From: a virus
DNA length: 20,723 nucleotides
Reading direction: 5' to 3' (one strand)
IMG/VR virus record: IMGVR_UViG_3300020083_000864
Coordinates: 1 to 20,723 of that record
Within the stretch, counting starts at the first letter, position 1. Each line of letters starts with the position of its first letter. Positions 12,989-20,096 of this stretch are shown piece after piece. The notes beneath the pieces are model-generated. The model saw only the letters and a list, made by a program, of their open reading frames with translations. It had not been told where the DNA came from and made no database searches. Position numbers and translations under genes: made by a program.

Positions 12989-14771
12989 CTTTGCTATCCT
13001 CTTCTTTCTTTGGTTTCGATTTAGACTTTAGACCTTTTGATCTTTTTCTATTCTTCTCATTACTATTTAGCTTTTCCTCTTCTTCCTCGTCGTCAACCAA
13101 TTCTTCTTCTTCGGTTTCCTCTTCGGGATTTTCTTCTTCCTCTTCGTCTTCCTCAGTTCCAGCTAATCCGTCTACATATTTTTCAGAATCTTGATCTATG
13201 ATGATATTGGTATCGCCACTATTATCTTCATAATAACCCAATTCTTTTTCTTCATCAATTTCTGCTCTCATTTCTTCCATCTCATCATCTGACATGAATA
13301 GAACATTTCTATAAGCCCAACGAGTAGAAACATGTTTGCCTATTAGCTCTTCCATTGATTGGAACATAGCAATTTTTTCTCTTAGGATTTCCATAGACTT
13401 CAATTCTTCGAAGTAGTTATCCTTCATATAGTCGTAGCGCATTTTTTCTTGAATGGTGGGCCACTCATCCGGTGTAATAACACCTTTCAAAATAAGCTGT
13501 CTTTCCAATAGCTTATCAAATAGAACAGAGAATTTTGCTCTAAGTCTTCTAACGAATTTACCAAAGTTTACTTCTTCTCTGGACATTTCAGTAACTCTAC
13601 CCAAAGAGTAGTTGTTTTCACTATCAAATCTAGATGCAGGTATTGACAACGCCTGATATAGATTTTTCTTGAAGTATTCCAATTGGTCATTATCGCTTAG
13701 TGATCCACTACCCGGAAGGGTTTCAATCTCAGTTGATCTTGAGCCTTCTCTTCTAGGGAACCAGTAATCTTGTGTCATTGTCATAAAGCGTCTATCGTCA
13801 GCAATTTGACCTGTGGTGTTGTCATAAGTTACTTTATTCTTATGTCTAACCATCATATTGTGTAGATATTGTTCAGCTTTATTGGTTGGCAAGTTACCAA
13901 CGTCGATATAGAAAATTCTTCTTTCTGGCGCACGTGTAATAGTGTAAATAACGTTTGCGTCTTCAAGTGATCTTAGCAAGTTTAGAGGCTTGATCGCTTT
14001 GTGCAAATGTGATAATACCATAGCATTATCTTCTGAAACCAAACCAGATGGAACTCTAACAACGCTGTCTTTAGCAATTCTAATAGAATCATTTGTCATG
14101 CCAGTTGAATAGTTGGTAGATAATCCGCCCGCTGCACCTGTCATAGATGGGTTGTTTGTATTTCCAAAACCGTTTTCGTTATACAAGAAATATTCGTTTT
14201 TAATCTTTTTTGTGGTCACGGCAATACCAGCTTCTCTATCTGGTATCTCCATGATTTCTTTAACAAGTCTTAGTTTTCTTGGGTCAACGTAAACAAGTTC
14301 AACTATGCCGCGCTTTAGATTTGATTCATCAATTACAACGTTATAGTTTATTCTTCCGTCTACAAACCACTTCTGGAATATGTCGTATGCGTTATTGCTG
14401 AAATTTAGAAGTTTAAGAATTACTTCAAATTCTTCATAAATTCTAGCTTTTGTTTTCTCGCCTACTTCAACATCGTCTAGAATTATTTTAACAATATTTT
14501 CTTCTGTGTCGATGGAAATAGCTTCATTAACAATGTTTTCAACTGCAAAGGAAACCTCTGGTTGGAGTGACATTGTTCTATATTGTGTTATTAAGTCTGA
14601 TTCTGATTTAAACGTAGAATCCATATTGAAGATGTGACCATATGAACCACCCAATGCGGCTCCAATATTAATTGCACCATCTTCATTTACAGGAGTTGCA
14701 AAAGATTTTACGTTCTCAATATCTTCTTCATCTTCTTGGCGTTTAATTTCAAACCCAAACAACTTTACCAT
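12981..14771 (-). CDS. 20: Portal vertex protein gp20
   Basis: 596 residues against 524 in T4. GAGG precedes the ATG. Typical portal features are seen: 'PEVSFAVENIVNEAI' near residues 72-86, 'VYVDPRKLRLVKEI', 'LNLLRSLEDANVIYTITRAPERRIFYIDVGNLP' in the clip/stem region, 'DYWFPRREGSRSTEIETLPG' and 'NYSLGRVTEMSREEVNFGKFVRRLR'. The dodecameric ring initiates the prohead and is the DNA channel. The last ~65 residues are unusual: a run of Glu and Asp (about 536-565) followed by a basic Lys/Arg/Ser tail. On the plus strand this is a pyrimidine-rich tract around 13000-13160. This tail is discussed as a finding. Confidence 0.96.
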   Translation of the reverse strand: MVKLFGFEIKRQEDEEDIENVKSFATPVNEDGAINIGAALGGSYGHIFNMDSTFKSESDLITQYRTMSLQPEVSFAVENIVNEAISIDTEENIVKIILDDVEVGEKTKARIYEEFEVILKLLNFSNNAYDIFQKWFVDGRINYNVVIDESNLKRGIVELVYVDPRKLRLVKEIMEIPDREAGIAVTTKKIKNEYFLYNENGFGNTNNPSMTGAAGGLSTNYSTGMTNDSIRIAKDSVVRVPSGLVSEDNAMVLSHLHKAIKPLNLLRSLEDANVIYTITRAPERRIFYIDVGNLPTNKAEQYLHNMMVRHKNKVTYDNTTGQIADDRRFMTMTQDYWFPRREGSRSTEIETLPGSGSLSDNDQLEYFKKNLYQALSIPASRFDSENNYSLGRVTEMSREEVNFGKFVRRLRAKFSVLFDKLLERQLILKGVITPDEWPTIQEKMRYDYMKDNYFEELKSMEILREKIAMFQSMEELIGKHVSTRWAYRNVLFMSDDEMEEMRAEIDEEKELGYYEDNSGDTNIIIDQDSEKYVDGLAGTEEDEEEEENPEEETEEEELVDDEEEEEKLNSNEKNRKRSKGLKSKSKPKKEEDSKDE

Positions 14772-14792
14772 TATATTTACCTCAAATAATAA

Positions 14793-14831
14793 AAAAATCT
14801 CTCGTATTTATTTATACTACGAGAGATTTTT
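14793..14831 (-). terminator. Terminator after gene 19 with a late promoter in its loop
   Basis: Perfect 14-pair stem (14793-14806 with 14818-14831), 11-base loop. On the minus strand it follows the gp19 stop and ends in a T run continuing past the stem (TTTTTTT, then ATTATT), so it is a strong intrinsic terminator. The loop encloses the gene 20 late promoter at 14809-14816. Confidence 0.88.
14809..14816 (-). promoter_or_regulatory. Late promoter for gene 20
   Basis: Exact minus-strand TATAAATA, 38 bases before the gp20 start and entirely within the loop of the gene 19 terminator. With the usual late start site 5-7 bases downstream, the new mRNA begins inside the 3' arm and so lacks the hairpin. 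Confidence 0.85.
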
Positions 14832-14851
14832 CTTGTTGATTTTTAACACTA

Positions 14852-15388
14852 TTAGGTAGTAGAGCTACCAGTGATACCGGAAGAAATTTCCCACTCATCA
14901 TAAGCGAAGGTGACTTGGAATTCTTCGATTTCATCTGTCTGCGCCCATGCTGTTTCAATTGCAGCGATGTTAATTGGGAAAATACCGTTGAAGGTGTATG
15001 TTCTCAATTCAGTTCCACTTTTCGCATACTGAACGACTTGTGCGCTAGATTTGTAGGTCTGAGCAAGAGTTCTAGTATTTGATTGGTGCGAGTTGATAGC
15101 GTTTGACCATGCTTCCATAGCATTTCTTACAGCAAAGTCTTCGTCGTTTATGACTGTTACAGTCCAATCTTCGAATGTTCTATCACCACCAAATGGAATT
15201 TTTCTTCCCATCCAAGGAACTTCAATTTTACCAATAGTGGATGCTGGCAATGAAGCGGCCTTTACCATGAAAGGAATTTTGAAATCAGCGGCAGGAAGAA
15301 TAGGGTTGGTGATGAACACTTTGAAAAGTGAACCTCTAGCCCCATCGCCCACTAGCTGTGCCTTAAATTCATTAATTGCGAAACTCAT
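14852..15388 (-). CDS. 19: Tail tube protein gp19
   Basis: 178 residues (T4: 163). AAGGAGAG precedes the ATG. Key stretches are the N-terminal 'SLFKVFITNPI', 'PFMVKAASLPASTIGKIEVPWMGRKIPFGGDRTFEDWTVTVINDEDF' in the middle, and the C-terminal 'EIEEFQVTFAYDEWEI'. This is the T4 tube protein pattern, shared with Hcp-like tube folds. Hexameric rings of gp19 stack to make the inner tube inside the sheath. It follows gp18, from which it is separated by a hairpin and its own late promoter, and it ends at a strong terminator. Confidence 0.95.
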   Translation of the reverse strand: MSFAINEFKAQLVGDGARGSLFKVFITNPILPAADFKIPFMVKAASLPASTIGKIEVPWMGRKIPFGGDRTFEDWTVTVINDEDFAVRNAMEAWSNAINSHQSNTRTLAQTYKSSAQVVQYAKSGTELRTYTFNGIFPINIAAIETAWAQTDEIEEFQVTFAYDEWEISSGITGSSTT

Positions 15389-15413
15389 TTTTATGTCTCT
15401 CCTTACGTAAAGA

Positions 15414-15453
15414 AATTATTGTTGTATATACGAGTTTATTTATAACAATAATT
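15414..15453. repeat. Inverted repeat framing the gene 19 late promoter
   Basis: AATTATTGTT (15414-15423) and AACAATAATT (15444-15453) are exact inverted copies, separated by 20 bases. The late promoter at 15437-15444 lies in the spacer, sharing one base with the right arm. Confidence 0.7.
15437..15444 (-). promoter_or_regulatory. Late promoter for gene 19
   Basis: Exact minus-strand TATAAATA about 50 bases upstream of the gp19 start, inside the inverted repeat 15414-15453. Confidence 0.85.
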
Positions 15454-15482
15454 GCTCCATAGACCAATTTAATATGCGAAAT

Positions 15483-15504
15483 AGAGGGGGCCGAAACCCC
15501 CTCT
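15483..15504 (-). terminator. Terminator after gene 18
   Basis: Eight-pair G/C-rich stem AGAGGGGG (15483-15490) with CCCCCTCT (15497-15504), six-base loop, seven bases past the gp18 stop. The minus-strand tail is ATTTCGC, short of a full T run, so it may be a partial terminator or a mRNA-stabilising hairpin. Confidence 0.65.
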
Positions 15505-15511
15505 GAGTTTA

Positions 15512-17338
15512 TTATACTTGACCGATAATCTCGTTGAAGTCGATACCAGTTCTAGTTGCAACGAATGTTAGTTCAATTACAGAGATAGTTCTGGCAGGCT
15601 TAATGAAGATGTGGCCTTTGAAAGTATTTGCGTCAACAATGTCTGGTGTGTTGATGCTTGCGTCGGATACAACTCTGAAATCAGTAATACCTCTTTTACC
15701 TTGAATATTTGCAAGGAAAGGATTGACTGTGTTTCTGAATTGGTTCTGAGTGAATGTGTCGTTAAAATCGAACAAGAATGATGCAGCCATAGTTGCAATT
15801 GCTTTTTCGACAGTAATGAACAATCTACGAACGTTAATTCTGTTGAATGCAGACTCAGTGCCTAGACCAGTTTTGTCGCCAAATAGCATGACGCCTTGTC
15901 CGACTTGGCTCATTACAGGGTTAACGTCAGAACCGAATAGCAAATCACGATGTGTTTTATTTGGGTTGTAAGCCAATTTTATAACATTCTTGATTGTGCC
16001 ACGCTTGTATCCAGCAGGAGATTCCCAAGGATCAATTCTTGCAGAAAGACCAGCAATGTCGCCGTTTAGAGGAACCCAACGATATTTGTCATTGTATTTG
16101 TCGTAACGATATTTGTAGCCGCTGTCCATGAACCAGTAAGATGAATTCTGAACTGTATTTCTGAAAGAAATGATATTGTTCAACTTAACTTCTACGCTTG
16201 CTGGTGTAACAACAGCGTCATATGAAGGAGATATGAACAACATACAATCTTTTCTATATTCAACAATGTTGCTTAGGATGTAGTTTGCGATACCGCTTCC
16301 GTTGGTTCCGCCAATAGCTTTACCTTGTAGAATGAAAGAAATATCAATTTCTTCTGCATTCTTGAAGGTATCGTAGCCTAGAGCGACTGCACCAAATGAA
16401 ATTTGGTTTTCGTTTGCACCATTGCTACCGTTTTCTAGAGTTCTGTAGCTTATGGTGTTGTTTCCAATTGTAACGCTTGTGTCAACTTCAACGTAGTCTG
16501 AACGGTTTGCAATAACAGTTGCATAATGGTTTGAAGCACCATCAAATGTTCTGGCATTTGCAGACAATGAAACGTTGTCAAATATTTCAACAATAGAACC
16601 TGCGGTGCCGGTTATTCTACCGTCAACGTCATAAACTACAACATGAATATTGCCTTCTCTTGGCGCGGATGATACGAACGGCGCAAATCTCCACTCTCTT
16701 CCGAAAGAAAGCTCCGCAACGTTTGTGATAGGTAGTGAATAAGGGGTGTTGATACCAATAGTATAAGTAACTTCGCCTGTGACACCATCTGGTGAACTTG
16801 CATTAAAAGTAGTAACTCTGAATTGTTGGAAACCAATAGCGGTATTTCCTACTTTTAGAGTATCACCTACAATAACTTTAGACCCAATGGAAACATCGGT
16901 TGATCTGAAAATGATTGTTCTAGATGCGAAAGTGATGTTACCAGCGGCTTCACCAACGTTCATCAAAGTTTCTGCGAATTTTGTTGCACTTGAAACAAAT
17001 GACACGCCCAATGAGTTACCAAGGCTACCAACATATTTCGCACGAAACGCGAAACCATTGGCAGAAGCTTTTGCAGCATTTTCTGCAACGCGAGTAACGT
17101 AAAGAGCATTTGAGTATGCTAGATAATCTGCGGCAACGAAGAATGTTTCACCATTGTTGTCATTTGGTCTGCCAAAGCGTGAAATTAAATTACTCTCAGA
17201 TGTTATCAGAACCGGCTCCATTACTGGACCCCAATTGAAAACACCCGCAATAGCCGCTGGCGCATTAGCAACAGCAGGTATTGAACCTGTGGCGTCAACC
17301 TCCCTCACGATTACAGAAGGGCTAACTGAAAAAGCCAT
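15512..17338 (-). CDS. 18: Tail sheath protein gp18
   Basis: 608 residues (T4: 659) from the ATG at 17338, which follows AGGAGAG; an in-frame upstream start at 17362 would put eight extra residues over the ribosome site and is rejected. The N terminus 'VSPSVIVREVDATGSIPAVANAPAAIAGVFNWGP' is typical of contractile sheaths, as are 'GETFFVAADYLAYSN', 'RVPL/WVPLNGDIAGLSARID', 'WESPAGYKRG' and the C-terminal 'NRINVRRLFITVEKAI' with 'FKGHIFIKPARTISVIELTFVATRTGIDF'. The sheath contracts to drive the tube through the envelope. Three late-promoter matches lie upstream, two of them well placed. Confidence 0.96.
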   Translation of the reverse strand: MAFSVSPSVIVREVDATGSIPAVANAPAAIAGVFNWGPVMEPVLITSESNLISRFGRPNDNNGETFFVAADYLAYSNALYVTRVAENAAKASANGFAFRAKYVGSLGNSLGVSFVSSATKFAETLMNVGEAAGNITFASRTIIFRSTDVSIGSKVIVGDTLKVGNTAIGFQQFRVTTFNASSPDGVTGEVTYTIGINTPYSLPITNVAELSFGREWRFAPFVSSAPREGNIHVVVYDVDGRITGTAGSIVEIFDNVSLSANARTFDGASNHYATVIANRSDYVEVDTSVTIGNNTISYRTLENGSNGANENQISFGAVALGYDTFKNAEEIDISFILQGKAIGGTNGSGIANYILSNIVEYRKDCMLFISPSYDAVVTPASVEVKLNNIISFRNTVQNSSYWFMDSGYKYRYDKYNDKYRWVPLNGDIAGLSARIDPWESPAGYKRGTIKNVIKLAYNPNKTHRDLLFGSDVNPVMSQVGQGVMLFGDKTGLGTESAFNRINVRRLFITVEKAIATMAASFLFDFNDTFTQNQFRNTVNPFLANIQGKRGITDFRVVSDASINTPDIVDANTFKGHIFIKPARTISVIELTFVATRTGIDFNEIIGQV

Positions 17339-17383
17339 ATTTCTCTCCTTTTTTAATATCAAAATAAAATAATAAGTCTTATA

Positions 17384-17391
17384 TATTTATA
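17384..17391 (-). promoter_or_regulatory. Late promoter for gene 18, proximal
   Basis: Exact minus-strand TATAAATA in the 77-base gap between genes 17 and 18, 46 bases before the gp18 start. Confidence 0.85.
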
Positions 17392-17412
17392 TTTTGGGGT
17401 TGGTTGTATTAC

Positions 17413-17420
17413 TATTTATA
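17413..17420 (-). promoter_or_regulatory. Late promoter for gene 18, distal
   Basis: Exact minus-strand TATAAATA overlapping the gp17 stop codon (17416-17418). It forms a tandem pair with the copy at 17384. Confidence 0.75.
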
Positions 17421-19059
17421 GGTTGACGGGTTTCCAGTATGAATTATCATCGGCATTGCCATCATTAATGTAGAAAAATGGCATAACCATATCATCTAAT
17501 TCGTCGTCTGTCTTTTCTCTTAATTTATTTAATGTATTTATATCAGTCATTTCAGCAAAATAGCCCTGATCGGACAACCATGCAAATAAAACTAGAGTCA
17601 TAACAAGGTCATCGTGAGAACCTTTTTCAGCAGCATAGCTATTATTTTTCTTTGAAAATCTTCTCAATTCGTCAATAGTGTTTTCGTCACAAATAATTAA
17701 CTGATTTTGTTCTATAAGAAGCTTCAAGATGGAGCATCCAATAATCTTTACCTTTTCAGATGTTCTAATACCTCTGTCTACGTTTCTACCAAAACCACCT
17801 GATATTCTTTTACCTGAACGCCCATTAGTTTCTGTAGAAAGAACATTCTCGTAACCAAAGTCCATCCACAAACTGTCTGCTACCTGTCCACCAATATCGT
17901 TAACTTCTATCAAAACCATCGCTTCATTATATTTCTTTGCGAAATTATGAATAACCGCAGCATAGTCAATTGGACCTATTTCATTGTTTCTATAAACACA
18001 TACCTGTTTGTAAGGCATCTCTGTAACGTCAATAATTGAAAATGCAGAATAGTCCAAACCTTTTCCACGCCCAACGTCTGAAATAAGAGCATATTGTCTG
18101 TCAGCTTTGACTTGCTCATACTGGAATATATTATTTGAATGTTGAAGAGGTCTTTTTGCAACCAAATTGGACAAACCTTGAGATGAAATCAAAGTGTCAG
18201 AGCTACCAATGAATGAGCAATCAAATTCCTGATTGAACTGATCGTAGTTCCAACCTAAGCTGGCAAGAGCATCTTGTTTCCATTTTTCATCTCTACCCGG
18301 CACACGATCCCATTTAACTTCAATATAAATGAAACCATTTTTTCCAACATTAGAGCCTGCCTTTTCCGCTTCTGGCGAAATTTCCATGGCTTCGGTGCAT
18401 ATCTTATAAAAATGATTCATACCTTTGGGGGTTGATGTTAAAAGAACTTTACTTTCTTTACCAGATGAAATTGTAGGATAAACTGAGGCGTAGAATTCGT
18501 CCCAATTTTCCAAGAATGCTGTTTCGTCAATATACAAAAACGCAACAGCTTTACCACGAATAGCAGATGAGCTAGAGGCAGCAGCCAGAACTTTACATCC
18601 ATTTTCTAATTCAATAGAACCTTTATTCCATTCCATAACACCTTGTTGCAAGAATTTAGGAAGGTTTTGATATGATATTTGAATTCTGTCCATAATTTCA
18701 CGTGCTGCGTCAGCTTTGTTAGCAAGTAGAGCAACAGTTTTATGTTCATTAAATAGAATGTAGTGTAGAATAATTGCGGATGCAGATGTAGTTTTACCAG
18801 ACTGTCTAGCAGTGTTGACTACAACCCTTCTATTATTTGTAATTGATGTTATAATTTCTTTTTGATAATCGTAGAGTTTAATAGGTATCAAACCTTCATT
18901 CATGTTTACGATGTAGATATATTTCTCTGCAAAGTAAATTGGGTCTTTGGCGCACTTTTGAAACTCCATAAGCATTTCATAAGTCCACTCAATTTTCTCT
19001 CCATGTTTTTTTAATAGCGGGTTGCCTAAGTAACCGCCACTGTCTTTCTTTTCTGCCAT
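17416..19059 (-). CDS. 17: Terminase large subunit gp17
   Basis: 547 residues (T4: 610). The ATPase domain has the Q-like 'LYDYQKEII' (62-70), Walker A ARQSGKTT (84-91), Walker B FLYIDE (174-179, catalytic Glu179) and the C-motif TST (208-210). The nuclease domain has Asp328 in 'LISDVGRGKGLDYS', Glu385 in 'VLIEVND' and Asp483-Asp484 in 'SHDDLVMT', matching the T4 acidic triad. It packages DNA into the prohead through gp20 and cuts the concatemer. The ATG is one base past the stop of the small ATPase gene and has only a weak ribosome site, so translational coupling to that gene is likely. Confidence 0.97.
   Translation of the reverse strand: MAEKKDSGGYLGNPLLKKHGEKIEWTYEMLMEFQKCAKDPIYFAEKYIYIVNMNEGLIPIKLYDYQKEIITSITNNRRVVVNTARQSGKTTSASAIILHYILFNEHKTVALLANKADAAREIMDRIQISYQNLPKFLQQGVMEWNKGSIELENGCKVLAAASSSSAIRGKAVAFLYIDETAFLENWDEFYASVYPTISSGKESKVLLTSTPKGMNHFYKICTEAMEISPEAEKAGSNVGKNGFIYIEVKWDRVPGRDEKWKQDALASLGWNYDQFNQEFDCSFIGSSDTLISSQGLSNLVAKRPLQHSNNIFQYEQVKADRQYALISDVGRGKGLDYSAFSIIDVTEMPYKQVCVYRNNEIGPIDYAAVIHNFAKKYNEAMVLIEVNDIGGQVADSLWMDFGYENVLSTETNGRSGKRISGGFGRNVDRGIRTSEKVKIIGCSILKLLIEQNQLIICDENTIDELRRFSKKNNSYAAEKGSHDDLVMTLVLFAWLSDQGYFAEMTDINTLNKLREKTDDELDDMVMPFFYINDGNADDNSYWKPVNL
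17535..17542 (-). promoter_or_regulatory. Possible intragenic late promoter in gene 17
   Basis: Exact minus-strand TATAAATA inside the 3' end of gene 17, about 200 bases before the gp18 start. It may be a third gene 18 promoter or a chance match in AT-rich coding sequence. Confidence 0.35.
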
Positions 19060-19060
19060 T

Positions 19061-19543
19061 TTATTCCATATATACCTTATTAAAATTCCTCAAATCATCC
19101 ACTTCGGATGTTGAGGTTGCTATTATTTTTGATTTTAAATTTGTTGCTAGGCATGGATATATACTGACCATGCAATCGTAAAAATCGTATAAATCTATAT
19201 TGTCAAGCAAAACAACGTCGAGGGAATACCCGCGCATCTTGTGAGTTTCACTAGTCCCAAATGCTATTATAGAATTTATTTTTTCACTTGCGATTTCTTT
19301 TTTGTCTACTTTTGAGATAATTTTATCATCACCGCTCTTACTGATTATCAAATTGACTATTTCATCTCTTTTGGAAAGAGAACTACTGTAGTCCTTATCT
19401 ATTATCAGTATTCTAAAATTACCTTTTAGAAAATGCTCTGCTGCTAGTTCTATTAACAGAGATGTTTTTCCTGCGCCTCTTTTACCTATTACTAATGTTT
19501 TATTTGTGAATAACGAATTAAATCTGTCACTAAAAGCTTCCAT
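19061..19543 (-). CDS. Stand-alone terminase-like P-loop ATPase domain
   Basis: 160 residues, encoded between gp16 (7-base gap) and gp17 (1-base gap); GAGG precedes the ATG. Walker A is GKRGAGKTS (residues 20-28) and the Walker B region is DVVLLDNID (109-117). It matches gp17 in order and spacing: Walker A Lys26 to Walker B Asp114 is 88 residues here and 89 in gp17. 'HKMRGYSLDVVLLDNIDLYD' aligns with the gp17 stretch beginning 'AIRGKAVAFLYIDETAFLE', 'SIYPCLATNLKSKIIATSTS' aligns with 'SVYPTISSGKESKVLLTSTP', and the protein ends just after this C-motif. It lacks a nuclease domain. The position of the catalytic Glu of gp17 is Asn115 here, so hydrolysis may be impaired. T4 has no gene here. A role in packaging-motor assembly or regulation is inferred. 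Confidence 0.75.
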   Translation of the reverse strand: MEAFSDRFNSLFTNKTLVIGKRGAGKTSLLIELAAEHFLKGNFRILIIDKDYSSSLSKRDEIVNLIISKSGDDKIISKVDKKEIASEKINSIIAFGTSETHKMRGYSLDVVLLDNIDLYDFYDCMVSIYPCLATNLKSKIIATSTSEVDDLRNFNKVYME

Positions 19544-19550
19544 ATAAACC

Positions 19551-20087
19551 TCATTTTTTAAGTGTTTTTAATATTTCTGCTGTAGTTAAAATGACAGTGT
19601 TATTTGTTGTGTTGTTAGTAATACCGTTAGCATCTCTATTTTTCATAGTTTTTGCGTCACGCTTCATGTTGGACAGGTTAGCCATTTCTTTGTTAGCATC
19701 AACTAGAGTTTTGAGTAATCTAGAAGCAGAATCAAATGCAGTTGGATTTTCTGTCTGAGTGGCGACGAGAAGTAATTTCTCAAACGCCCAATGACCATCC
19801 ACTATCATTTTAGAAACGTTTTTCTTGGCCTTAGTAACATCATCAATATATTCTTTATCTATTTCAGATTCAAATATAGCAACATCATTTGTATCATTGT
19901 CAATAATTTCAGCATGTGTTTCTTCATAATCAACCAATTCATTTGATTGAGTTGTTTCATTCTCGGTCACGTCTTCTGCAATAGTTTCTTCAACTATCTC
20001 TGCGTCTTCTATCTCAGAGTTAACGTCATCTCTCATGTCAGGCATACTAGGCAAGCCCAATGCCTTTGATATGATATCATCGCTCAT
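19551..20087 (-). CDS. 16: Terminase small subunit gp16
   Basis: 178 residues (T4: 164), with AGGAAAA before the ATG. Residues about 20-80 are acidic and probably disordered. The conserved core follows: 'DDVTKAKKNVSKMIVDGHWAFEKLLLVATQTENPTAFDSASRLLKTLVDANKEMANL' is the T4 gp16 pattern of a helical hairpin with 'p.afe..s.LlkTl.dAN..l..l'. The C terminus has 'NNTTNNTVILTTAEILKTL', which may contact gp17. gp16 binds phage DNA as a ring and stimulates the gp17 ATPase. The gene lies directly after gp15 (9-base gap) as in T4. Confidence 0.85.
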   Translation of the reverse strand: MSDDIISKALGLPSMPDMRDDVNSEIEDAEIVEETIAEDVTENETTQSNELVDYEETHAEIIDNDTNDVAIFESEIDKEYIDDVTKAKKNVSKMIVDGHWAFEKLLLVATQTENPTAFDSASRLLKTLVDANKEMANLSNMKRDAKTMKNRDANGITNNTTNNTVILTTAEILKTLKK

Positions 20088-20096
20088 TTAATTTTC

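Noticed and set aside
13070-13160. Pyrimidine-rich low-complexity tract as a possible repeat array
   Set aside because: It is explained by codons for the acidic run in the portal protein, and the units are irregular.
12949-13194. Plus-strand Ser-rich open frame opposite the portal tail
   Set aside because: It is the reverse reading of the GAA/GAG/GAT-rich portal tail, and has no ribosome site or late promoter of its own.
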